Source of the DNA: Gallionella sp.
GTDB taxonomy: Bacteria; Pseudomonadota; Gammaproteobacteria; Burkholderiales; Gallionellaceae
DNA: 64,000 bases
Reading direction: 5' to 3'
NCBI GenBank assembly: GCA_030645535.1
Contig: JAUSNM010000021.1
Span: 34,963 to 98,962 of the forward strand
In this document: positions 9,113 through 17,445 of the stretch, one piece after another
Layout: the number at the start of each line of letters is the position of its first letter
Numbering within the stretch: position 1 is the first letter of the stretch
Translations under genes and position numbers: made by a program
Notes under the pieces: model-generated
Seen by the model: the letters and a program-made list of their open reading frames with translations, nothing else
Told to the model about the DNA's origin: nothing
The model's database searches: none

Positions 9113-11446
9113 TTATTTGCGGGTTTTTTCATTCAATTTTGTATAGCCGGGCACACTTTGCTTGAGCATGCTCAATGGATCCGAGCCTACTTTTATCAGG
9201 TCATTCAATTCGAGCTGTACAAATATTCCGGTGTTGTTCACCGGTTTTGCACCGGCTGCGGTCATGACCATGCCAACCGTAAAACTGCGTGCCACCACTC
9301 GCAGCATCCAGCAGCTTTCTTCATACTCAAGACCCGCCACTCCATTTAGAAGCCGGTTATCCAGGAAGGAGTAGTTCCACTGTCCCACTGCGTGCCAATG
9401 ACTGGATAACGGCCATTGTCCGGATACGTTTATTTGACGCAACGAGGGCGAGGCAACTGAATAATTATTGCCGCCTATCGTTGTGTAAGGTACACCCCAT
9501 ATCGTCGGGTAGATGATCCCATTGACCATAGCCGTTCCTGTCGGCGTGGCTACGCCGGGAATCAATGCACCCAGCGTGTCGCTGACAAAACGATAGCCCA
9601 GATTGAGCACCTTGCCTGATTCCGGGCGGTAGCGTGCCATGACGTTGTAGTGCTGAACCAATGCCAGGGCGGGGCTATATTGCAACTCGCTGTCAAACGA
9701 CCATGCACCGTAAAGACGGCCTGTTGCACCCAGCAAAATATCGGATTTATTGGTTGTCGTTGTGGGCGCGACCAGGTTTACCCGTGGCGGACTGAAGCTG
9801 AAACGTTCGCCTGCCATGAGCCTTAAATACTCAATGCCATCATCCTGTCCCAGAAAACGAGAGGTCACGGCCAGCGTGACCTGATTCGCGTCGCCCACCC
9901 GGTCATTGCCGACCATGCGATTCTCGGTGAACATCTGGGCAAAACTGAACGGCGCCTGGCCTGAATCGTATACCGGTAATTTATCCTGATTCTGGTATGG
10001 CACATACACATAGAAAGCGCGCGGTTCCAGCGTGTTCATATACTTATGGCCGAGCAGGCTGATGTCACGCTCGAAGGCAACGCCGCTATCCAGACTAAAC
10101 AGCGGCAAAGTGCGCGAGACATCGGCTAATGCCGTTGCATTGTGGATACCCATCACATACTGGGTATTGTGCAGGGTAAACTTGGGGGTGAGGTAATACG
10201 CAGGTGTGCTGACCAGCGGATAACTGACGCTGGGAATAAACACCAGGCGCTGTCCGTTCAGCGCGGTGGGATGGCTGAAACTCACATACTCACCTGCAAC
10301 GGCAACATTTGCACCGGCGTAATTCTGAGCCGCGTTCAGTGTGAGTTGGGGCAAGCGCGCATAAGGAACGCCAATAGGTGCTAACGGATCTTGCAAAGTC
10401 TGGTAGCGTTGCAGTCGCGCGCTGCTGCTCCACCAACCTGCGCCATAATTCAAGGCTACATCCTGCAACAGGTTAACCTGCGTGGCAACATTCACCGTAT
10501 CTGCCAAATCCCGGTAATAAGCATTGTCAGAAACGCGGTTGAAATTGACGCTGCTGCTGAAGCCTCCGCCCAGCGTCTGGCCATGCTTCAGGCCGAAACG
10601 ACCGCGATTGCTGTGGGTCAGCGGGTCATTGGGCAGCACATCCGCGTGCACCTCACCGGCATAACTCGATCCCAGGTAACGAAACTCATTGTTGAATAAT
10701 ACGCCACGCTTCATCATCAGGCGCGGCGAGATGGTCGCATCGTAATTCGGCGCAATATTCCAGTAGTAAGGCACGGTCAGCTCGCTGCCGCCTTTGGTCG
10801 AGCCGCCCATTATCGGCGCCAGGAAACCTGATTTTCGCTGGTGACCCAGCGGAAAATCCATCCACGGCGAATACAGAATGGGCACGTCCATGAATTCAAT
10901 CCAGGCATTGTGGGCGATACCCACCTGCTGATCGCGGTCTATGTCCAGGCTGGACATTTTCACAAACCAGTCCTGATCGTCTGCCGGGCAAGTGGTGTAG
11001 CTCGCATTGTCCAGGGTGTAATGCTGTTGATCCTGAATGTGCAGCATGTCGCCTGAGCCGCGCCCGTCACTTTCCTTAAAGTAGAATTCCGGCTGTTCCA
11101 TAAATCCGGCATGCGTATCCATATTCAGTTTCATATATGGTCCGCTCATGGTGGTGCCAGCCTGCTCCACCACAACTGAACCGAAGCCCTCTGCATCGCT
11201 CGTTTCCTGGTCATACAACAAACGATCTGCGCGTACGGTCTGACCGGACTTGATCAAAATTGCGTTGCCGGTGGCTTCGACCTGATTCTTCTTGTCGCCC
11301 GTCAGTGCATCCGCCTCAAGAAACACGGGCTCATCCTCCGCCTGCGTTGCGGTGCCCGCATGAGGCGCGCGCAGCTCTTCCGCCACGGCAGAATGGACAA
11401 AAATACACAGCAAAGTGAGCACAACAGGCTTGAGACGAAACCGCAT
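9113..11446 (-). CDS. lptD: LPS-assembly outer membrane protein LptD
   Basis: Outer-membrane beta-barrel that inserts lipopolysaccharide into the outer leaflet with LptE. The start at 11446 gives a good signal peptide (MRFRLKPVVLTLLCIF, cut after SAVA); an ATG at 11506 would add 20 residues ahead of it. After an LptA-like jellyroll (about 50-190) comes the barrel. The mature protein appears to hold only two cysteines, in YTTCPADDQ and EESCWML, matching one of the two inter-domain disulfides of E. coli LptD. 777 residues, normal length. Divergent from amgK across 61 bp. Confidence 0.95.
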   Translation of the reverse strand: MRFRLKPVVLTLLCIFVHSAVAEELRAPHAGTATQAEDEPVFLEADALTGDKKNQVEATGNAILIKSGQTVRADRLLYDQETSDAEGFGSVVVEQAGTTMSGPYMKLNMDTHAGFMEQPEFYFKESDGRGSGDMLHIQDQQHYTLDNASYTTCPADDQDWFVKMSSLDIDRDQQVGIAHNAWIEFMDVPILYSPWMDFPLGHQRKSGFLAPIMGGSTKGGSELTVPYYWNIAPNYDATISPRLMMKRGVLFNNEFRYLGSSYAGEVHADVLPNDPLTHSNRGRFGLKHGQTLGGGFSSSVNFNRVSDNAYYRDLADTVNVATQVNLLQDVALNYGAGWWSSSARLQRYQTLQDPLAPIGVPYARLPQLTLNAAQNYAGANVAVAGEYVSFSHPTALNGQRLVFIPSVSYPLVSTPAYYLTPKFTLHNTQYVMGIHNATALADVSRTLPLFSLDSGVAFERDISLLGHKYMNTLEPRAFYVYVPYQNQDKLPVYDSGQAPFSFAQMFTENRMVGNDRVGDANQVTLAVTSRFLGQDDGIEYLRLMAGERFSFSPPRVNLVAPTTTTNKSDILLGATGRLYGAWSFDSELQYSPALALVQHYNVMARYRPESGKVLNLGYRFVSDTLGALIPGVATPTGTAMVNGIIYPTIWGVPYTTIGGNNYSVASPSLRQINVSGQWPLSSHWHAVGQWNYSFLDNRLLNGVAGLEYEESCWMLRVVARSFTVGMVMTAAGAKPVNNTGIFVQLELNDLIKVGSDPLSMLKQSVPGYTKLNEKTRK

Positions 11447-11507
11447 AATATTGGTAAGGTGGTAAACTTTTGCAAGTTTACCATTAAGACCAGTCCAAAA
11501 GCCCAAT

Positions 11508-12503
11508 ATGAAACGTCAACAACAACTGACTGTTTGGCTGCAAAGCCAATTCCCCGGTGAAACATTCAGCCTGGCACCCGCTTCCGCCGATGCCAGTTTC
11601 CGCCGCTACTTCCGCGCCTCGTTCTCCAATCGCACCCTGATCGTGATGGATGCGCCACCCGAACATGAAGATTGCCGCCCGTTTCTGCATGTGGGGCAAT
11701 TATTCGAGAATGCCGGAACCCATGTGCCGCATGTCTACGCTCAGGATCTGACGGAAGGATTTCTGCTGCTGTCCGATCTTGGCAATACCACCTACCTGCA
11801 AGCCCTGACCCCGGAAAATGCACGTGGCCTGTATTCTGCTGCCACTGATGCGCTGATCAGGATTCAACTGGCATCAAAGGCAGATGAGTTGCCGCCTTAT
11901 GACGAAGCGTTGTTGTTGCGCGAGATGCGCCTGTTCCCGGAGTGGTATATCAACAAGCATCTCAATATCACATTAACCTCCGCACAAAACGCCAAGCTGG
12001 AAACGGTCTTTGCGCGCATCGTCGCCAACAACCTGGCACAGCCGCGCGTATACGTGCACCGCGACTATCACTCGCGCAATCTGATGGTGACCGAACCGAA
12101 CCCCGGTATCATCGATTTTCAGGATGCGGTGTACGGCCCTATCACCTACGATCTGGCATCGCTGTTCAAGGACGCTTACATCAAGTGGGAAGAGCCGGAG
12201 ATCATCGACTGGCTGATTGGCTATTGGGAAAAGGCGCGTCGCGCGGGTCTTCCGGTACATGAGGATTTTGGCCAGCTTTACTGGGATTTTGAATGGATGG
12301 GCGTACAGCGACACATCAAGGTGCTGGGCATTTTTGCACGCCTGTGTTACCGCGACGGCAAGGAGGGCTACCTGAAGGACATGCCGTTGGTGATGAGTTA
12401 TCTGCGCGCGGCCGCCGCACGCTACGTCGATCTCAAGCCCCTGTTCAATTTGCTCAATGAGCTGGAGCCTCCGCAAGAGACTCCAACGGGCTACGGGTTT
12501 TGA
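11508..12503 (+). CDS. amgK: Cell-wall amino-sugar kinase AmgK (APH fold)
   Basis: Aminoglycoside-phosphotransferase-fold kinase; in Pseudomonas AmgK phosphorylates recycled N-acetylmuramate and N-acetylglucosamine at the anomeric carbon. 331 residues. The catalytic loop VHRDYHSRNLMV (HRD-type) and the metal-binding IIDFQDAVYGP are clear. Immediate neighbour is murU, whose product uses the MurNAc-1-phosphate made here, and lptD is divergent upstream, as in pseudomonads. Assignment rests on fold motifs plus context; a generic phosphotransferase label would be the fallback. Confidence 0.85.
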   Translation: MKRQQQLTVWLQSQFPGETFSLAPASADASFRRYFRASFSNRTLIVMDAPPEHEDCRPFLHVGQLFENAGTHVPHVYAQDLTEGFLLLSDLGNTTYLQALTPENARGLYSAATDALIRIQLASKADELPPYDEALLLREMRLFPEWYINKHLNITLTSAQNAKLETVFARIVANNLAQPRVYVHRDYHSRNLMVTEPNPGIIDFQDAVYGPITYDLASLFKDAYIKWEEPEIIDWLIGYWEKARRAGLPVHEDFGQLYWDFEWMGVQRHIKVLGIFARLCYRDGKEGYLKDMPLVMSYLRAAAARYVDLKPLFNLLNELEPPQETPTGYGF

Positions 12504-12580
12504 ACGTGCAATGGGGCCGGCAGGGATATTGCCCGGTGGGCGACAACTCGCAAAGGCATAAACCCTTGATGCTGCGCATT

Positions 12581-12620
12581 CCCTCTCCCCAACCCTCTCC
12601 CGTAAAACGGGCGAGGGAGC
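12581..12620. repeat. CCCTCTCCC palindromic repeat, intergenic copy
   Basis: Between amgK and murU. It reads CCCTCTCCCCAACCCTCTCC, then CGTAAAACGGGCGAGGGAGC, a C-rich direct doublet followed by a G-rich arm that pairs back on it (CTCCCGT against ACGGGCGAG). Four other copies lie within genes at 12932-12965, 13140-13182, 15046-15087 and 54213-54247. It could act as a transcript hairpin here; no T-run follows, so it is not a standard terminator. Confidence 0.8.
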
Positions 12621-12641
12621 TAACGTGAAAGACGAAATCCC

Positions 12642-13394
12642 ATGATCGCCATGATATTAGCGGCCGGGCGTGGCGAGCGTATGCGCCCGCTCACCGACCA
12701 CACCCCCAAGCCCCTGCTCGAAGTGGGCGGCAAGCCGCTGATCGTCTGGCATATCGAAAGGCTGGTGAATGCCGGCATCACCGAACTGGTCATCAATCAC
12801 GCCCATTTAGGCGCGCAGATCGAAGCTGCCCTGGGTGATGGCAGCCAATTCGGCGCACGCATTCAATATTCCCGTGAAACCAGTGCGCTGGAAACCGCCG
12901 GCGGTATCGCCTATGCGCTGCCGTTGTTGCTTCCCGCCCACGCGGGCGGGGGAGGGATTGAGGGAGCGCCTTTCGCTGTCATCAACGGCGACATTTATTG
13001 CGACTACGATTTTGCCCGGTTGCACGAACGGGCAGCCTTGCTGCATGCCAACGGTGATGCTGCCCATCTGGTGCTGGTGGACAACCCGGTACATCACCCG
13101 AATGGCGATTTTTGCCTGCACAACGGACGCATCGTTCCGCTCCCCTCCCCCGCATGCGGGGGAGGGGCCGGGGGAGAGGGAAGGCTCACTTTCAGCGGTA
13201 TCGGTCTTTATCATCCCGGTCTGTTCAGCCACATTCCACGCGGCAGTATTGCGCCGTTAGCCCCCTTGCTGCGCGCGCAGATAGCCCTTGGTAAAATCAG
13301 CGGTGAACATCATACAGGCCTCTGGGTAGATGTCGGCACACCGCAGCGCCTGCAAGAACTCGACATGCAATTACGCAAGGAAGCCCATGTTTGA
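12642..13394 (+). CDS. murU: N-acetylmuramate-1-phosphate uridylyltransferase MurU, with two repeat insertions
   Basis: Nucleotidyltransferase making UDP-MurNAc from recycled MurNAc-1-phosphate, bypassing MurA/MurB. The signature MILAAGRGERMRPLT (4-18), the sugar-phosphate segment KPLLEVGGKPLI and the FAVINGDIYCDYDF metal site are present. At 250 residues it is about 25 longer than the Pseudomonas enzyme; the excess is two Gly/Pro-rich stretches, AHAGGGGIEG and LPSPACGGGAGGEG, each encoded by a palindromic CCCTCTCCC-type repeat inserted in frame. The stop overlaps pepP by 8 bp. Confidence 0.9.
   Translation: MIAMILAAGRGERMRPLTDHTPKPLLEVGGKPLIVWHIERLVNAGITELVINHAHLGAQIEAALGDGSQFGARIQYSRETSALETAGGIAYALPLLLPAHAGGGGIEGAPFAVINGDIYCDYDFARLHERAALLHANGDAAHLVLVDNPVHHPNGDFCLHNGRIVPLPSPACGGGAGGEGRLTFSGIGLYHPGLFSHIPRGSIAPLAPLLRAQIALGKISGEHHTGLWVDVGTPQRLQELDMQLRKEAHV
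12932..12965. repeat. CCCTCTCCC-type palindrome inside murU, first copy
   Basis: CCCGCCC/GGGCGGG inverted repeat followed by GGAGGGATTGAGGGAG; read on the minus strand this is the same doublet-plus-palindrome plan as the intergenic copy at 12581. It is translated in frame as a Gly-rich loop of about ten residues just before the conserved VINGD motif. Confidence 0.75.
13140..13182. repeat. CCCTCTCCC-type palindrome inside murU, second copy
   Basis: CCCCTCCCCC GCATGC GGGGGAGGGG is a near-perfect palindrome, followed by CCGGGGGAGAGGG, the doublet arm. It is in reverse orientation relative to the intergenic and ubiH copies and is translated as a Pro/Gly-rich loop in the last third of MurU. Confidence 0.85.
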
Positions 13395-14697
13395 CCCCGA
13401 TATCTACGCCCGGCGCCGTGTCCGACTGCTGGCTCAAATGCAACACGGCATCGCCATCATTCCAAACGCGCTGGAACAGCAGCGCAATGCCGATACCGAT
13501 CACCCCTACCGTTTCGACAGCAGCTTTCATTACCTGAGCGGGTTCAGTGAGCCCGAATCGGTGCTGGTGCTTGTCGCGACTAAGGATAACAAGCCGCAAT
13601 CCATCCTGTTTTGCCGTGAAAAGGATATGGAGCGGGAAATCTGGGATGGATTTCGCTATGGCCCCGATGCGGCACAGGAGAAATTCGGCTTCGATGCGGC
13701 CTTTTCCATTGCGCAGCTGGATGAAAAGCTGATCGAGCTGATGGGCAACCAGCCCGCGCTGTTCTACCCCCTGGGCGCGAGTGCTGCATGGGATCAACGC
13801 CTGCTCAAGTTGCGCTGTGCAGTGCAGGAAAAGGCGCGCAGCGGCATCAAAGCTCCGGATGAGCTGCGCGATGTGCGCACCTTGATAAATGAAATGAGAT
13901 TATTCAAGGACTTGCATGAGATAAATATCCTGCGCCGCGCCGCCGCTATTTCGACTGCCGCACATAAACGCGCGATGCAATTCACCCGTCCAGGACAGCT
14001 GGAATATCAGGTCGAGGCCGAGCTGCTGCACGAATTTTGCCGCAACGGCGCGCGCGATCCCGCTTACACCTCCATCGTCGCAGGCGGTGCGAACGCCTGC
14101 GTGCTGCATTACATCGCAAACAATGCCGAACTGCACGACGGCGATTTACTGCTGATCGACGCGGGCTGCGAACTCGAAGGCTATGCTTCTGACATCACCC
14201 GCACCTACCCGGTGAACGGCAGATTTATGGGCGCACAGAGGGATGTGTATCAGATCGTGCTCGCCTCTCAGGCAGCCGCAATTGCTGCAGCCATGCCGGG
14301 CGCGAGTTGGGAAGCGCCGCACAACGCCGCACTGAGCATATTGGCGCAAGGCTTCATCGATTTGAAACTGTGTCACGGCACGGTGGATGGCGTGCTGGAG
14401 AGCGAGAGCTACAAGAAGTATTACATGCACCGCACCGGCCACTGGATGGGCATGGACGTGCACGATGTCGGCGACTACAAGATCGGCGATCAATGGCGCA
14501 GCCTGCAAGCCGGCATGGTGCTGACCGTCGAGCCCGGCTGCTATATCCGCCCCGCCGATGACGTGCCGCCGGCCCTGTGGAACATCGGTATCCGCATCGA
14601 GGACGATGTAGTCATCACCGGGATTGGCAATGAAGTGCTGACCGGGGCGGCACCGAAAACCGTTAACGAGATCGAGGAGGTCATGCGACATGAATGA
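13387..14697 (+). CDS. pepP: Xaa-Pro aminopeptidase
   Basis: Dimanganese M24 peptidase releasing N-terminal residues ahead of proline. The start at 13387 (MFDPDIYARRR) gives 436 residues, as in E. coli PepP; an in-frame ATG at 13330 lies inside murU. Metal ligands are visible: the two Asp of LLIDAGCELEGYASDITRT, His of HRTGHWMGMDVHD, Glu of LTVEPGCYI and Glu of GIRIEDDVVI. Overlaps murU (8 bp) and ubiH (8 bp); pepP-ubiH adjacency is common in proteobacteria. Confidence 0.96.
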   Translation: MFDPDIYARRRVRLLAQMQHGIAIIPNALEQQRNADTDHPYRFDSSFHYLSGFSEPESVLVLVATKDNKPQSILFCREKDMEREIWDGFRYGPDAAQEKFGFDAAFSIAQLDEKLIELMGNQPALFYPLGASAAWDQRLLKLRCAVQEKARSGIKAPDELRDVRTLINEMRLFKDLHEINILRRAAAISTAAHKRAMQFTRPGQLEYQVEAELLHEFCRNGARDPAYTSIVAGGANACVLHYIANNAELHDGDLLLIDAGCELEGYASDITRTYPVNGRFMGAQRDVYQIVLASQAAAIAAAMPGASWEAPHNAALSILAQGFIDLKLCHGTVDGVLESESYKKYYMHRTGHWMGMDVHDVGDYKIGDQWRSLQAGMVLTVEPGCYIRPADDVPPALWNIGIRIEDDVVITGIGNEVLTGAAPKTVNEIEEVMRHE

Positions 14698-15886
14698 TTC
14701 CAACTATGACATCGTCATTATTGGCGGAGGTCCGGTAGGCGCCGCGCTGGCGCTGGCATTGAAAGACAGCCGCCTAAAAGTCTGCCTGCTCGAAGCGAGA
14801 CCCGCGAAGACTGCCAGCGTCGATGCGCGTGCGCTCGCCCTGTCCTACGGCAGCCGTCTGTTGCTGGAACGGCTGGGTGTCTGGAGCCAAATGCAGGATG
14901 TGTCGGCGATCCGCACCATCCATATTTCGCAAAAGCAGAGCTTCGGCCGTGCCGTGTTGCGCTCGACTGAACTCCAGGTGCCGGAACTGGGCTATGTGCT
15001 GCCTTATCCGGCGCTGCAAGACGCCCTGACCGGTGCGCTGCAGCACCCCCTCTCCCCAGTCCCCTCTCCCACGGAAGGGAGAGGGGTTCGCGTCATCTAC
15101 GGCGCGAGCGTCACGCACCTTGCCGGCGCAGCTGACCATGCGGTCATCGCTTATCAGCAGGATGGATTGGAGCACACCCTGCACGCCCGTCTCGCGGTGG
15201 TCGCCGATGGCGGAAAATTATTAGCCGAGCTGTATCCGCCGATCGTTCGCGACTATGGACAGAGCGCACTGATCACGCATGTGACATGCGCCGCCCCGAA
15301 AGTCGCCACCGCATTTGAACGCTTTACCCCGCAAGGGCCGGTGGCATTGCTGCCCTACAAGGACGGCTATGAAATCGTCTGGACTGCACCGCATCAACGC
15401 GTAGAGGACATGCTGGCCTGGGATGACGCCAAGTTTCTGTCCGAATTGCATCAGCACTTCGGCGACCGGGTCGGAGAATTTCTCACCGTGGGAAAACGCA
15501 GCTGTTTCCCGCTGGGACTCAAAAAAGCCCCTGAACAATCGCCGATGCCGCACACCGTGCTGCTCGGCAATGCCGCGCAAACCATGCACCCGGTAGCCGG
15601 ACAAGGTTTTAATATGGGGCTGCGCGATGCGTGGGAACTGGCGCAGGAAATATTGGATGCCGCGCCGGAAACGTTAGGTACAGATGCGATGCTCGCCGGC
15701 TACCGCAGCCGGCGCCGCATCGACCGGGAAGCGGGCATCCGTTTCACTGACAGTCTGGTTCGGCTGTTCTCCAACGACCTGCCGCTGGTAAGTGCCGCGC
15801 GCGCCGCCACGCTGACTGCGCTGGACTGCCTGCCGTTCGCCAAGCGCTTCGTCGCGAAACGCATGATGTTCGGTGCAAATGGCTAA
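14690..15886 (+). CDS. ubiH: 2-octaprenyl-6-methoxyphenol hydroxylase (UbiH family), with repeat insertion
   Basis: FAD monooxygenase of aerobic ubiquinone synthesis. Rossmann motif IIGGGPVGAALALAL near 10-24, the DG motif around VVADGGKLLAEL, and the C-terminal GNAAQTMHPVAGQGFNMGLRD FAD-binding block are present (UbiH/UbiF/VisC family; ubiH chosen because of pepP adjacency). 398 residues. About 14 residues, PLSPVPSPTEGRG, are encoded by an in-frame palindromic repeat at 15046-15087 in a surface-type region after YPALQDALTGAL. Confidence 0.9.
   Translation: MNDSNYDIVIIGGGPVGAALALALKDSRLKVCLLEARPAKTASVDARALALSYGSRLLLERLGVWSQMQDVSAIRTIHISQKQSFGRAVLRSTELQVPELGYVLPYPALQDALTGALQHPLSPVPSPTEGRGVRVIYGASVTHLAGAADHAVIAYQQDGLEHTLHARLAVVADGGKLLAELYPPIVRDYGQSALITHVTCAAPKVATAFERFTPQGPVALLPYKDGYEIVWTAPHQRVEDMLAWDDAKFLSELHQHFGDRVGEFLTVGKRSCFPLGLKKAPEQSPMPHTVLLGNAAQTMHPVAGQGFNMGLRDAWELAQEILDAAPETLGTDAMLAGYRSRRRIDREAGIRFTDSLVRLFSNDLPLVSAARAATLTALDCLPFAKRFVAKRMMFGANG
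15046..15087. repeat. CCCTCTCCC-type palindrome inside ubiH
   Basis: CCCCCTCTCCCC AGT CCCCTCTCCC, then ACGGAA, then GGGAGAGGGG: the closest relative of the intergenic copy at 12581-12620, in the same orientation. Translated in frame, with no stop, in the ubiH product. Confidence 0.88.
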
Positions 15887-15900
15887 TTTCAGAACCTTTT

Positions 15901-15923
15901 TATCCGCAGATTCACACAGATTT
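15901..15923. repeat. CCGCAGATTCACACAGATT intergenic word
   Basis: A short relative of the CCGCAGATT element at 6608-6680, placed just after the ubiH stop and ahead of the convergent HEPN-like gene. Too short to say more. Confidence 0.45.
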
Positions 15924-15957
15924 ACAAACGGCGAAATTGCGCCTTACGTGGGTGACG

Positions 15958-16662
15958 CTATGGCCGTGCCAGAAGCGGAAGCTGCTCAATAGTCTCAATA
16001 AACCGAAGCACATGCGTGGAAGCAAGTGCGCAGGCAAACTCAATGACCTCGCGAGATCGCACATCCGCCACTGGAGTGTCCAGCATTGTCCCCGCCCGGG
16101 GCGCGACCATGTATCTGAACCTCATGTCATGACCAGCAGGCGGTTCCGTACTCGCGTAGCTACCGCGTCGCGCATCGGAATGAATGAGGCAGTTACGGAC
16201 ACGGAGTACGCACAGGTAGCGTGGATCAGCAACTATTCCATCGAACCATGCAAGCCACGGCTCTGGTATCAATTTGCGATCATCGTTAATTTTGCCACTA
16301 TCCCACACACCATAGAAATCACGGACACTATGCTCACCACCTTTGCATGTTCGAAATTTGCCAAATCGCGACGCGGCAGCAATGCACTGGTCCAGAGTGG
16401 ATATTGCGCTGGCAACTGCCCATCTGACGTGTCCATCGTCAACACTATCGTTGTTAAAGCCATCCTCTGGATAACGTCCGCCAAATCGCTCATCATCAAT
16501 CTTCGCAAGATACTTTAGCGATTCGACACCGCGACAGGCCGCGAGAACCAGATGCCCTATCGCTGCTGCTTGCGCTGTTACAAATTCCGGTGTTGGGAGC
16601 GGTTCGTTCCATGGATTCGTAATGCGGCCAACTGCTGCTATTGCTCGAATCTGAATACTCAT
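15958..16662 (-). CDS. HEPN-like protein of unknown function
   Basis: A 234-residue soluble, mostly helical protein that I do not recognise by family. The notable stretch is VLRVRNCLIHSDARRG near residues 157-172: R-N-x3-H fits the R-X4-6-H ribonuclease motif of HEPN domains, including the usual polar residue after Arg. A clear GAGGAA ribosome site lies 6 bases before the ATG at 16662. It is 65 bp downstream of higA on the same strand, so it may be a third member of that operon. A HEPN RNase or toxin role is inference from one motif and the neighbours. The mid-region DQCIAAASRFGKF shows no known domain to me. Confidence 0.6.
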   Translation of the reverse strand: MSIQIRAIAAVGRITNPWNEPLPTPEFVTAQAAAIGHLVLAACRGVESLKYLAKIDDERFGGRYPEDGFNNDSVDDGHVRWAVASAISTLDQCIAAASRFGKFRTCKGGEHSVRDFYGVWDSGKINDDRKLIPEPWLAWFDGIVADPRYLCVLRVRNCLIHSDARRGSYASTEPPAGHDMRFRYMVAPRAGTMLDTPVADVRSREVIEFACALASTHVLRFIETIEQLPLLARP

Positions 16663-16727
16663 GTCAAATTCCTCATCCGTATGGCAACGGTGATGTACTC
16701 TTAGTCGTCAGGATCAGCAATCTTTTG

Positions 16728-17027
16728 CTACGCTGCCATTCTTTCCACTTCGCGCTCAATGCGCTCTTTCAGTTCTGCTTCGGCGATTTTCAGATCGTAG
16801 CTCAATTGCAGGTTCAGCCAGGACTGGGCATCCGTGCCAAAGTAGCGCGCCAGCCGCAGCGCAGTATCAGGCGTGACCGAGCGGCGCTCCTTGACGATTT
16901 CGTGCAGCCGCGTGGCAGGTACGCGCAACGCCAGCGACAGCGCATGAACGCTCATACCCATAGGTACAAGATATTCCTCGCGCAGTATTTCTCCTGGATG
17001 TACCGGGCGCATTCCATTCTTAATCAT
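16728..17027 (-). CDS. higA: HigA-type antitoxin (XRE family)
   Basis: Ribosome-independent DNA-binding antitoxin of a HigBA system. MIKNGMRPVHPGEILREEYL opens the 99-residue protein, followed by a helix-turn-helix (MSVHALSLALRVPATRLHEIV, then VTPDTALRLARYFG), the VapI/HigA plan. The ATG at 17027 has AAGGAG six bases upstream; an in-frame ATG at 17075 lies inside higB. Order is toxin first, antitoxin second, as usual for higBA, with a 10-bp gap. It likely represses the higB promoter; the operator was not identified. Confidence 0.93.
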   Translation of the reverse strand: MIKNGMRPVHPGEILREEYLVPMGMSVHALSLALRVPATRLHEIVKERRSVTPDTALRLARYFGTDAQSWLNLQLSYDLKIAEAELKERIEREVERMAA

Positions 17028-17037
17028 GCTGTACTCC

Positions 17038-17316
17038 TTAGTGGTAATCGACGATTTCGATATCGAACACGTCACCGTTGTTAAATTTGAAACAGATACG
17101 CCATTGGTCGTTCACGCGGATACTCCATTGTCCCTTGCGATTTCCCTGCAAGGCTTCCAGCCGGTTGCCCGGTGGTGAGCGCAGGAAGTCCAACGTAACA
17201 GCCGCATCCAGTTGCGTCAGTTTGCGCTCGGCAACCGTCTGAATCGCACGAAAGCGGCGCGGGTTCAGACCTTCGAACAATGATTGGGTGTCTTTGCAGG
17301 AGAATGACTTAATCAT
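17038..17316 (-). CDS. higB: HigB/RelE-type toxin
   Basis: mRNA interferase-like toxin of the RelE/HigB fold. The 92-residue protein has the family layout: MIKSFSCKDTQSLFEG, a basic helix RRFRAIQTVAERKLTQLD, the PPGNRLEALQG segment, then the beta-strands WSIRVNDQWRICFKF ending FDIEIVDYH. An in-frame ATG at 17367 would lie upstream of the promoter and is rejected. A strong -35/-10 pair ends about 7 bases before the ATG, so the transcript may have almost no leader. Confidence 0.93.
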   Translation of the reverse strand: MIKSFSCKDTQSLFEGLNPRRFRAIQTVAERKLTQLDAAVTLDFLRSPPGNRLEALQGNRKGQWSIRVNDQWRICFKFNNGDVFDIEIVDYH

Positions 17317-17323
17317 AACGCGT

Positions 17324-17352
17324 ACAGTATTACGCCGCACGTTATATGTCAA
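17324..17352 (-). promoter_or_regulatory. Predicted sigma-70 promoter of higBA
   Basis: Minus strand: TTGACA (17352-17347), 17-base spacer, TACTGT (17329-17324). The start would be near 17317, one base before the higB ATG. The -10 lies in the word AATACTGTACG, repeated upstream of the gene at 4849-5271. Confidence 0.7.
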
Positions 17353-17445
17353 CAATGATATTCCCACGGAATACCAATCGCTCCGGTGAAAAAGCTGGTG
17401 TGGTAGTTAATATTTTCTGATGCGCTCTTTGCGCACCGCCCTACG

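Noticed and set aside
15937..16518. 193-residue plus-strand frame opposite the HEPN-like gene
   Set aside because: It has no ribosome site and a poor composition; the minus-strand gene has GAGGAA at the right distance and sits in line with higBA.
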